Shown here: piece after piece, positions 10,744-20,819 of the stretch
Layout: each line of letters begins with the position of its first letter
Position numbering within the stretch: position 1 is the first letter of the stretch
Source: Breviolum minutum Mf 1.05b.01
Taxonomy: Eukaryota; Sar; Dinophyceae; Suessiales; Symbiodiniaceae
NCBI GenBank assembly: GCA_000507305.1
Contig: DF239860.1
Coordinates: forward strand, 62,001-126,000
DNA length: 64,000 bases
Direction of reading: 5' to 3'
Notes under the pieces: model-generated
Database searches by the model: none
Told to the model about the DNA's origin: nothing
What the model saw: the letters and a program-made list of their open reading frames with translations, nothing else
Made by a program: the position numbers and the translations under genes

Positions 10744-13700
10744 TCAAGTGGTTGCTATCAGGCTGGAACTTCTGGTGAGTTCTCGAGTCGTATCATCTTC
10801 GACACTGGAATGCTGACGTCTGGATCGAATCATAATTGCACAAATGTAGAGGCAGTAGAGGCCAGCTGTTGCAAGAAGCAGCCAGCTGCTGCGCATTCCA
10901 GATGACAAAGCAAACCAATTCTGAAAGCAAAGCAAAATAAAAATGGTGCCATGTAAGTACCTTCGTGCTATGCCAGGTGCGTTCTTGTCCATGGTCAAAG
11001 GCGTCACCTTAAAGTGAGCATGGCCAATCTTGCATATGACCATGTTGCTTCCTGCCGCAAGAAGTACTGCTGGCACCAATAAAGGCACGAAAGCACCCCA
11101 AAATAGTCCCATTTCAGCAAAGGTTACGAGCAAACTTACTTGCTGTCCATGCTCCAATGAATTGCTAGTGCAAATCCTCTTCTTGCAAATCCTCCACCGC
11201 AAGAACAGTCGGTCATCCTGGCCTTCAGAGACCCTCTCGGAAACGAGCCACTTTGCAAGTGCGATGCTGGGCTGTACAAATGCGCGAGTCATCATTTTGG
11301 AAAGCAACAAAGGTGCCATGGTGTCTACCACCGAGCGGATGCATGCGCTGCCTGTCATCCATGATGTCCTTGCACGGCACAGATCCTCTTTGGGTTCCAG
11401 CAGAGAGTTATCCCCAATGCTGATATTCCAACGCTGATAGTCTTCGGTGTTTTCATCACATACTTGCCAGAATAATGTCCAGCCATTCATGCATTCAGTG
11501 CTGAGATACAAGGTGACTAAAACAGCGGCAAGCCACATAGTCCCCAAACGCGCAGCCATCAGCAGCATAGACCTTCTGACGCCTGTGGCGGCATGAAAAC
11601 CTGCAACCAATTTGGGTGTGATCAACGTGTCTATCAAAACCATTACCAAAGCAGCTTGACCGTGCCAGAAGTTCAGCCAGAAACTGGAGAGTCTCAAAGT
11701 GTTGTTGGAAGGGATGCTGTTCACGATGGCGAAAGCAATAGAGGGAAAGGACAGAATGATCACGATGCACATCCAAAGCATGGAGCAAAGAATTCTCCAA
11801 GCATATTCCAAGCATTTGCGAGTATGACCTGCCATGTCTGTCATATCTGTCATCTCTTCAGCTTCCCTGGAATTTCTGGGAGGGTAGCTTTTCTCCACAA
11901 AAATGGCACCGAGTGCAACCCAGATGACCCACACAACTGCCATCACCCATTCCACAAAAATGCTGCCACCATCACTCGCTTCCAAGAAATTGCTGAGTGT
12001 GGTGGAGGAAAAACTTGACCCGCACTCGTAGTAGGTGGAAAAAGAAGCATAGAGCATGAGCAGAACTGCAGCCACCCCTGACAAGCTTAGGCACATGTGC
12101 AAAACAAAGATGTGTGACCTGTGCAACAGCTGTGCACCTGCTTCTGCATCTAAAATGTGGCGGTATTGCGGCCTGGCCAACTTGTTGAAAATAAGAATGC
12201 AAACTAGAAGGATTGCGAGGTATGGCATGGTCTTCTTGAAAATGTCCATCATCTTGTTGCTTGACAAATAAAGAAATGGTTGCTGTTCATCATTCTGTAT
12301 CCATGGTGGTAGAGCGAAACTTTCATTGCCGAGCATGTTTCCAATCAACGAGATTGCACGGATGTCTTCTGGCCAGGACGTCACTTGCTCAGGGAGATTG
12401 CAAGAAAGCCGATTGTTGTGCAACAAAAGAACTGGACCACGAGCACTCGTATTTGGACAAAGACCGCAGCTGCTTGGACAATGTCTGGCCATCTCCGGCT
12501 CCTTGCAAACAGGAGGTAATGCGGACACAAGATTGCATTGATATTGCTGCTGAAAAATGAAAGATTCATCGTCTACACAGCCCTTGCTGAGATTCAGTGG
12601 TGGCATGTGGCCTTGCAAGTAGTTGGAATATGCAGAAAAAAATGTCAAACTCGGTGCATCTGCAAGCTCTTGAGGGAGACTGCCTGTAAAATGGTTTTCA
12701 TGGAGGGTGACTACTTTCAGCTCTGGCAGACTGCTCAAGGCTCTCGGTATGCCTCCACTCAAAGAATTCTGGTGCAGCGTCAAAGTCTGCAGTGCAGTGA
12801 AACGATCCAAGCAAGGAGGCAATTCGCCCTGCAGAGTGTTCTTGTGAAAGTACAACGTTTTCAACACAGACCTGCTGCTCCCAAACTTGCACATCTCTGT
12901 GGGATTATGCAGCCGGTTCGAACCAAGCAAAACTGATTTCAAGTTCCTTAGCTGCGTAAGACCCTCGGGAAGGCATTCCAGGAGATTGTATCCCAAAGAA
13001 AGAATACTCAGCTTTTCAGACTTACCAAGGGATTCTGGTAGAATCTTGAGCTGGTTGTTCTCCAAAATCAAAAAGACAGTTCCTGCAACTGTCCAATGGA
13101 CTCCGGTAATGAGGTCAGCTGGTTGTTGCTCACAAACAGACGTTGCAGTTCCTCTAACTGTCCAATGGACTCTGGCAATGAGGTCAGCTCGTTGTTGCTC
13201 AAGGCCAAATGCCACAGGCCCTGCATTTGTCCAATGGACGCACTCAGTGAGGTCAGCTGGTTGCTCACCAAAGAAAAATGGCTCAGTTCCTGCAACTCTC
13301 CAATGGACTCCGGTAATGAGGTCAGCTGGTTGTTGTTCAAATCCAAATCAAGCAGTTTCTGCAGCTGTCCAATAGACTCCGGCAATGAGGTCAGCTGGTT
13401 GTTGATCAAGTCCAAACTTCTCAGGCTCTGCAGGTGTCCAATGGACGCATTCAGTGTTTTCAGCTGGTTGTTCCTCAATTCCAAATAAGACAGTTTCTGC
13501 AACTGTCCAATGGACTCTGGCAATGAGGTTAACGAGTTGTTGCTCAAAATCAAAACATTCAGTTTCTGCAACTGTCCAATGGACTCTGGCAATGAGGTTA
13601 GCTGGTTGCTGAGCAAATTTAAATCACGCAGTTTCTGCAACTGTCCAATGGACTCTGGCAATGAGGTTAGCTGGTTGTTGATCAAAATCAAACGACCCAG

Positions 13701-14036
13701 TTCCTGCAACTGTCCAATGGACTCCGGCAATGAGGTCAGCCGGTTGTTGTCTAAAGTCAAACTACCCAGTTCCAGCAACTGTCCAATGGACTCAGGCAAT
13801 GAGGTCAGCCACAGGGAGCTCAAATCCAAATTGGTCACATGGCCTGTGGTGCAGTTTACGTGTGGAAAGTGAGCCTCAAACTGTGCACACGGGTCTCTTG
13901 TCTCGTTCCAGGGTATCTGCGCCACTCGGAATATATCGCGCAAAGCCTCCACTTCCGCGGGCGGAAGTGACGTGGCCGCTGTCGCCAAATGCAGTCGAAA
14001 AGCCACGATGATGCGTAGCAAATGCAAAACATACAT
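10744..14036 (-). CDS. Leucine-rich-repeat, multi-pass membrane protein, split by a one-base frame change
   Basis: The N-terminal frame (14036 to 13068) has a signal-like start (MYVLHLLRIIVAFRLHLATA), an LRR cap with CxxF..NC spacing, then about a dozen 23-residue repeats of the LTSLPESIGQLQEL type. The repeats carry on without a break in another phase (13215 to 10744, 823 codons; the first 48 are out of phase and not real). Adding one base in the A5 run at 13070-13074 would restore the register. Less regular plant-like LRRs follow, then an ShK-like Cys cluster (CKEPEMARHCPSSCGLC), another LRR, and at least seven hydrophobic segments from about residue 330 of that frame to near its end. The layout suggests a cell-surface receptor-like or transport protein. 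The frame change may be a sequencing slip, a pseudogene lesion or a tiny splicing event. The function of the membrane part is unknown. Confidence 0.75.
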
Positions 14037-15240
14037 CGTTCAAGCGAGGATGGTTTCAGCAAAAGTGCGGCACCCCAGAGTATTGGTGTCTACCTTTGGC
14101 CAAACACATGCCGCATGCTGTTTTGGGTTTTGTGATCGCCAAAGCTGTCGCTGTTGCAACACGTAATGTTGGTTACTGACGGTCCATAGGGCGAGCTGTC
14201 TTTGGTTGTTCTTCATCCCTGAATATATCTGAATAGATCTGAATGTGAATATACCTACATATGTGTGAATAGATCTGAATATGTCTGATTAAAGTAGAGT
14301 TTCAAAGTTGCAAATGTTTTTTGATCAGTCGACACCCGGGACACAGCTTCAGCCAAAATAGCGCGATGCGGCAAGGCAATGCAACGCACATTGCGCAAAG
14401 ATCTCAAAGTGGAATGCGGTTTGCAACTTCCGCACTGCTCACACGTCCTCAAAATGACCATAGACTTGCTACTTGCTCGATCCTCCACAAAATGGGGTAG
14501 TTTAGTGATCCCCGTTGCATTGCATCTTACGTTCAATCTAAGGCAAGAGCCATTGCTCGGGGCCGTCGGAGCCACCCTCAGTCGAGTCGGAAAAAATTGC
14601 ATGGTTTTATGATGTTTTTGTGTTAAGAATTCGTGAGTTAAGCTGAGGTCAGAACCCTTCGGACAATGGTTGGTACATGTTCACTTGCAGTCATGTAAAT
14701 CGAGATTTTGTGACTCGCGAAACGTGCTTTGACATCTCTAACTATGTGCTGCAGGTACAAGAATTCTCATGATGCGCTAGCTTCAATCTGGATGTGGAAG
14801 TCAGTTTCTAGTCATGCGATACTAGTGTATTGCCGTGTAATTATTGCAGATTTAGGGGAGATGCAGGACAGTGTCTTGTGGTTTCAATTGGAACTGTCGT
14901 TGCTCAAACAAGTCACTCGAAAAACCGGTGAATCAGCCAACGAAAATGCCAATGGCCACTGTTTTTGCTACGCTTCGAGGACAAGAACCCTGCGAGAAAT
15001 GCACAGGTGCTTGGTGAAGTGCTGCTTTCTGCAATGAACATCATAAAACCAGAGGAAATCTTCGACAGAACTTGCCTGCAAAGAAAAAAGACTGTCATAG
15101 CTGAGGTTTCACTGGTCAGCCTCCCTCTAGGAAACCATTGTTCATCCATTTGCAGTTGAACCGAAAGAGATTCAGGACCCTGAAACGGTGCTGAAGTAAA
15201 AGTTAAAACTTGATGAAACAGGTTTTCCGAGAATATAGTA
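14037..15240. other. Spacer, possible short plus-strand exon
   Basis: 14220-14290 contains a short tandem repeat of GAATAGATCTGAATRT type. A plus frame at about 14965-15110 (RNAQVLGEVLLSAMNIIKP) looks protein-like but matches no family. Nothing else is supported. Confidence 0.35.
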
Positions 15241-15255
15241 CAGTACTGCTAACTG

Positions 15256-18189
15256 CTAATGCACTTCTTTTTCCTCCAATGCTTGAGTGTGCATGGCCCT
15301 GCCATCTGCATAAGCCAGGTGTAATGATACTCGAGGAAACAAATGAGCAAATTGAGCAATAACAAAAACGCAAGACACACACGGATAATGCGTGACGTAG
15401 AGAAACAACTCTCCCTGAACTTCAGAACCTCTCTGAGTATTTTCGCTTTGAAGCCAATCTGATGTAACTTGTAGTAATGCACATCGTTCTGCATGGCTGC
15501 TTCGGTCATGTTCGCCCAACATGTTTGGAGCCATACGGCTCTTTGTCATCATAGGCTTTAGCAAATGGGCAAATCGCTGTTGTTTTGAAATCTCAGCTTC
15601 CAAACGCCAACTGAATGCACGACCATGTTCTTGCCGAACACCATCAAAGGACATCACTTCATAGCGAACCCATGCCACAATTTCACGTTTATTAATCTTA
15701 TCAAGTTGTCGTACAAGTTTCTGTTGCTCAGCAGGAGCATCCTCCTCAGTACCAGCTTGGATGGCCCTTTCTCGTTCAAAGGTACACGCACGAGCAGCTT
15801 CTAAAACCCATGTGCACGAATCATTTTGCCTCGAATGAATTTCTATAGATTTCAAAACACCAATGTCTTTCAAGAAAGCTGCAGTGAAACCAACTCCCAA
15901 ATGATCAATATCCAAATGTGAGATAGTTTCCTCAACTCTGCACCAATCTGTTGAAGGCTTTTGTGGGATAGCTTCTTTCAGTGGTTCAAAAATTTCTCTA
16001 TCCAAAAGTGACTTGAGAGATGTCCATTTTTCAAGACGACCTGCCATTGGCAAGGCAGCATTTCCCAAAATCAGCATTTCACGAGCTCCAACCCCACCAC
16101 CGGGCCCCCGATCAAGAAATAAATCAATGGCCGCTGTGCAAAGTCCGAGTTCTTGAAGATTCGCAGTTTGCATGGCACTTAGGACTTGCGCTACATTGTG
16201 AGATGCTTCGTCTGAATGGCAACGCTGAGCTGTTTCCTCACATGCCTCGTGTAAAAGTACTTCACTGTAGGTACCAACATTGGCAAATGACCACAGGATG
16301 TTCCCAATACCTTGCATATCAAACTCCTTCATATGACATCGCGAATAGGAAGCAACAGCTTCCATCCAAGGTATATGACAGCGTCCGATGATTGTACTGT
16401 ATGCCCAAGCAGAGTTAGCAATTTCCCTGGGAAAACAACTCTGAATGCCTCTACCGTTCAGAATCTCATCCACAACAACATCAAAAAAAACATGATTGCA
16501 AACACCTGCAGTGCCATGTGCCCAAAGCATGATAGACAACTCATGTGTTTTGAATTCAGCCAATCCCAAACTCATCGCATGATTCGCTGATTTCAAGAAA
16601 AGCCATGGCAACCTTACCGTCACAGTGGCATAGGCCCATAACATATTATTCAACTCTTGGGCCTTGCATTCATCGAGTCTGGAAACAAAAGGATCTGCTG
16701 CAGATTTAAAAAAGGATCCATCACGAAGTTCCAAAGCAGCTAATGACCATGCCATGATCGCCAAATTTTGTGCTGATAATTCCATCAACATCCCATTTCC
16801 CAGGCTAATCAATCGAGAAGTGACGTTGTCACGACATAGAACTGCAGCAAAGGCCCATAAGCTGTTTGCTACATCTAAAGGTTCAAATTCGTCGTCGCGT
16901 CTCCTGTGAACTTCCTTTGCTACGATGGTGAACCAAGATTCTTCCGTGTGAGAGGCTGTGGCATATGCCCAAACTGCATTCGTTAGACCCTGCACGCTAA
17001 ATTCGCTGGTTCTTCGGCAAACTGCCAAAGCAAGTTCGCGAAAAGCAGGCTCATGGGTGCAAGCCTGTTCTGCTAGGGCCAATGAGTACAAGAGTGTTGC
17101 AATGTTCCGGGTGTCACTCCTTCTCCACTCATCATGCTTCGCAACGATGGCATCTGCCACATGATCATAAAAATCCTGATCTCCTTGAGAAACTTTGGCC
17201 ACCGACCAAGCAACTAAGCTAAGGTCAATAGGTGCGAGTCTCTCAATTGGTGCTTCTCTTGCTACGCGTTCAAAGACAACCTGACAGTCGGTGTAGGAGA
17301 CAGTTGCAAAGCCCCAAACCAAATTTGCCAGTTGTCGATCACTGAATTCAGCAACACGACTTGCTGATCCTGTTCCAATGGCAAGCCACAATGGTTCATG
17401 ATTTACCAGTAAAGCTCCGGCTGAATAGGCAATTGTTGCAGTACTCTGTGCATCAAATGCTAAGCAACCACGCTGAAGAAATTCCTGTACGATTCCATTC
17501 GTTGCATCTGCAACTGAACCTTTCATTTTCGTGTCACTTGTTGCCATGCTCCAAAGGAGTAATGAAAGTTCTTGCCCCTTGAACTCTTGAATTCGTCCAG
17601 CAGCATTTTCCAAAAAACCTTCAAGTAATGGTCGAGCCCATTGAAGTTTGGCTACTGCCCAGCACGCATTTGCTATGCTTTGTGCCCGAAAACGATCTGG
17701 TCGAAAACGAAGCTCCTTCTCCAATGTTGACATGAGACCTCCACAACGTTCTTCAACCTTCAAGCCATCAGGAGTTCCAGCTAATCGGTGCAAGGCAGTA
17801 CATAAACTCAGGGTGCTGAACTGTGTGTGTTTAGCTTCAATCAACTCAACCAATTCGTCCACTTGATGAGGCGCAAAACCCGTCAGACGTTCTTGATATG
17901 TTACTTCAAGACTGTCTCCGATCAACGGACCTAGTGGTTTGGCTTTCGGTTTTTGATTGGTGTTTCTGGTGTCACTGGTGTTTTTGGGTTGGCTTCCCAA
18001 ACCCTCCCTCCCAAGCCAGAGTCCAGGAGTACAATATGATGTTCCTGATCCAGAAGCTGCTGCAGCTGCTGCAGCTTGTGAAACAAGACCTGAATGACCA
18101 CGCCTTGGAAGTGTCGGAGATTTCTCTTCAGCAAGAGTTGTGTCACTTGAAGCTTTGTTCAAGTTCCGTGGAGGGTAGAACGATTGCAT
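15256..18189 (-). CDS. Helical-repeat (OPR/HPR-like) protein fused to a C-terminal zinc deaminase
   Basis: A 977-codon single frame. Residues 1-90 are low-complexity (Ala, Ser, Gly), as in an organelle-targeting leader. About 12 repeats of 36-40 residues follow, each with a [L/I]xxxxW[A/S][Y/F/V]A core (LANLVWGFATVSY, GLTNAVWAYATASH, ELNNMLWAYATVTV, IGNILWSFANVGT), resembling octo- or heptatricopeptide RNA-binding repeats. The C-terminus has HAE (His899, Glu901) and, 35 residues on, PCVSC (Cys937, Cys940), the zinc-binding and proton-shuttle signature of cytidine-deaminase-fold enzymes. The fusion fits a sequence-specific organelle RNA editing factor: the repeats would choose the site, the deaminase convert it. 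Dinoflagellate organelles edit transcripts heavily. No RAP domain is seen. A broken C-terminal copy sits at 9671-9801. The start is the first Met, and the stop follows soon after the last strand of the fold. Confidence 0.8.
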   Translation of the reverse strand: MQSFYPPRNLNKASSDTTLAEEKSPTLPRRGHSGLVSQAAAAAAASGSGTSYCTPGLWLGREGLGSQPKNTSDTRNTNQKPKAKPLGPLIGDSLEVTYQERLTGFAPHQVDELVELIEAKHTQFSTLSLCTALHRLAGTPDGLKVEERCGGLMSTLEKELRFRPDRFRAQSIANACWAVAKLQWARPLLEGFLENAAGRIQEFKGQELSLLLWSMATSDTKMKGSVADATNGIVQEFLQRGCLAFDAQSTATIAYSAGALLVNHEPLWLAIGTGSASRVAEFSDRQLANLVWGFATVSYTDCQVVFERVAREAPIERLAPIDLSLVAWSVAKVSQGDQDFYDHVADAIVAKHDEWRRSDTRNIATLLYSLALAEQACTHEPAFRELALAVCRRTSEFSVQGLTNAVWAYATASHTEESWFTIVAKEVHRRRDDEFEPLDVANSLWAFAAVLCRDNVTSRLISLGNGMLMELSAQNLAIMAWSLAALELRDGSFFKSAADPFVSRLDECKAQELNNMLWAYATVTVRLPWLFLKSANHAMSLGLAEFKTHELSIMLWAHGTAGVCNHVFFDVVVDEILNGRGIQSCFPREIANSAWAYSTIIGRCHIPWMEAVASYSRCHMKEFDMQGIGNILWSFANVGTYSEVLLHEACEETAQRCHSDEASHNVAQVLSAMQTANLQELGLCTAAIDLFLDRGPGGGVGAREMLILGNAALPMAGRLEKWTSLKSLLDREIFEPLKEAIPQKPSTDWCRVEETISHLDIDHLGVGFTAAFLKDIGVLKSIEIHSRQNDSCTWVLEAARACTFERERAIQAGTEEDAPAEQQKLVRQLDKINKREIVAWVRYEVMSFDGVRQEHGRAFSWRLEAEISKQQRFAHLLKPMMTKSRMAPNMLGEHDRSSHAERCALLQVTSDWLQSENTQRGSEVQGELFLYVTHYPCVSCVFVIAQFAHLFPRVSLHLAYADGRAMHTQALEEKEVH

Positions 18190-20819
18190 TCAGTCTGTGG
18201 CCAAGTTTTCCGGAATGATGTGGGAACAACGCCTAGAAGGCTCCGTGAAAGAAAACAAAAAAAACTGCCGGTCGCAGTGCTCTTTCGTATCCGCAGAGCA
18301 TCACAATCCTCCGGGAGTCTTTTGAACATGCTGAAAAGGATGTCACGGAGCCACGTACTACATGGATCTACATGGATCTACATGGGCAGCATGAAAGAGT
18401 ATAAATTCCAGGGAAATGATGTCAAGAAAATGCCTTGTGATATTTCAAAATAAAAAAGGACCACGTGGATAAAGGATGATAAAGACTAAAGACATGTAAG
18501 AACCAAAAACACTTAACTTAACATTCACTTAAATTACTTACTTGCACCTGTTGAATGCTAGCTTACTGGTCCTGAAGCTGTGGTAAACTCTGAAGCTATC
18601 TGTGCAGATTGGAGCCAAAGCTACAAAAACAGCCATGAAGTGGATTCCCTCCAAAACCGCACGGTTTTGGGAAATGAAAACAAGCGAAACACAACCATTC
18701 AAAACAGATGGCCCAATTCTTGAACTTTATGGTTGCCTTTTTTAAGCGTCTTTTATCGAAGCCAGAGCTGATTTGAAAACCTGCTCGTTTTTCATTAACG
18801 GAAAGGATACCGCGGAATGACCAAACGGGCCGTTTGGATCCTTTGTTAAAATAGCATGAAAACTCAGCTTCGCTGAGTCTTGATCACTTTGGAGAGGAAC
18901 CGTTCTTTGCTGAATTTCAGTGCCAGCCTGCAAGGTTTTTCCAGCTAAACAGCTTCACAAAAAAAAGACACAGTCAAAAAAAAATGCCATACAAAAAAAA
19001 GGACACCAAACCATACCGGAAATTTCAATCCACCGATGTCCACTTCAAGCACCTTGATACTCCACTTCTTCGCTCCATTTCTTCAAAGTACCCACCATGT
19101 GAACAGCTTTCCACAGCAATGCTGTTGTTCTTTCCATTCGCTTGCTTAGCTCCTTATCCCAAATCAACAAGGTGCATCTGGGTTTTAAGGGAGCTGTAAA
19201 AGATCAGTGTCAAGTGGATTACCACTGGGTTAAATGTCCCAAAGAAGTCATGATTGTTTTGCTACTTTATGATACTTTACGTGCTTTGACAAGTGAAACT
19301 AACGTGTCAAACTCGTAGGAATGGACACTTCTTTGGACACCTTAGGCATGGCACCCAAGCTCAGAGTAGCTGAATGCCCCCCCCAACCCCCCAAATTCCC
19401 CCCCAAAAAAAACAGCCTGCTTGGCATTGACTTCAATCTCTTCATGCTTTGTTGGCTCCACCACAAGCTGAGCATCTTGAAACTCCTGGCAAATGTGGAT
19501 ATGTTTGCATTGGATTCGCATCCCTTGGATGCTGGTGCCACATCAAAGAATTCTGGCGTTCCAAGCAATAAAAGCCGCACTTTGACAATTTCATCATCAT
19601 CATCATCATCATCATCACCATCATCATCACCATCATCATACATCATAGTCACAATCAAAAATATTTATAAATCATTGTCATATTCATTCATATTGCCTTG
19701 TTCTTCAAAATGAAACCTCTCACATCTCCAAAACCCGCCTCCATCACTGCTACAGATGCCATACTGGCAGAGAAACTCCAAAGATCTTCAATCACCTCTT
19801 GGCTCAGTTGTTCAGAACCCAGGCAGCTGGAAAGTTACCACAACTCCAACATGGCATTCGACAGTCCAAGAAAGTTACAACTCACCCCTGGAGCGCACCC
19901 CCAGGCAATCCCGATCCCCCCGTTCGCCAACTATAAAAGGATTCCCTTTGTGGCCTGTTGGTAAAGGTTGCTCGGGGTGTGTTCCAGTTCGGTGTGTTGA
20001 AACAACGTTAGAAACAATGTTGATAAGTTGATACTGAAGAAAAAGCACGGCCAATAAATGTTAGCAAGCCTGGCCAATAGCAATCCGCAAGTCCTTTCTG
20101 GGGTCCTCAAAGGTACCAAGTCTTGAGTAGACACCACATAGACATGACTGAAACTATTAAATACACTGCTGTTGCTGTGTCATTTGAATCCTGAGGTAGA
20201 GCATGACTCGTGAATCGTTGGGCGCAAGATTGTCGGTCTGGTACTGCAGGAACATGTTCAAACCTCAAATCTTCACTCAGCGACACGCGTTTTAGAAGGA
20301 GAACTTTTTGTGATGCGACGTTTTTCCATCCAATCTTCACTCAGCAAACGACGCTTCTCCCAAGCCGATGCACCAGAACGTATAAGCCGCGAGTTCCTCA
20401 CTTGGTGGATGGACGTGGGGTTGCAGTTTGGCCGAAAAGATTGTGCAGTGCGAAGAGATATGATGTATTATGATGTTGCGTAAAATGAAGAGCTTACCGG
20501 AAATGGATTCCTTTCCCTTCGAAAAATAATAGATACAAATAATGCGGATTGATGTTGGAGGGACAAACAAACCGAACATCTCACATCCCCATATCCCATG
20601 ATGTTCCCGCAAGAAATTGGCCCAAAAAACATCCACCCTACCCTTTCCCATCCCCCCTTGTTTATACTCCCCCATAGAACCTGAAAATCACCCCCTTTGA
20701 AAAGGAAAATGATCTGAAACAAACCTTCATTTTGGATTTTCCATCTTAATTTTCCAGGATGTATGTTCCATAGATTTCCATACATAGTGTGTTCTCCGTT
20801 TTTTCCGACCTTTAGTTTG
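18190..20819. other. Spacer or kinase C-lobe region, no clear gene
   Basis: 18190-19590 shows no supported coding sequence. The kinase at 20820-23700 needs C-lobe exons below 20820. A minus-strand stretch at 20340-20470 (IHQVRNSRLIRSGASAWEKR) could be one, but lacks a kinase signature. Confidence 0.35.
19591..19646 (+). repeat. (TCA)n microsatellite
   Basis: A run of TCA triplets with a few ACC interruptions. On the minus strand it reads as poly-Asp or poly-Met in open frames, which are not convincing genes. Confidence 0.9.

Noticed and set aside
14350-14370. Possible relict dinoflagellate spliced leader on the minus strand (CGCTATTTTGGCTGAAG)
   Set aside because: Only about 14 of 17 positions fit the leader as I recall it, a level expected by chance in a window this size; similar weak hits occur near 4517 and 58505.
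19299-19658. Asp-rich protein on the minus strand
   Set aside because: The Asp run is only the (TCA)n microsatellite read in frame.
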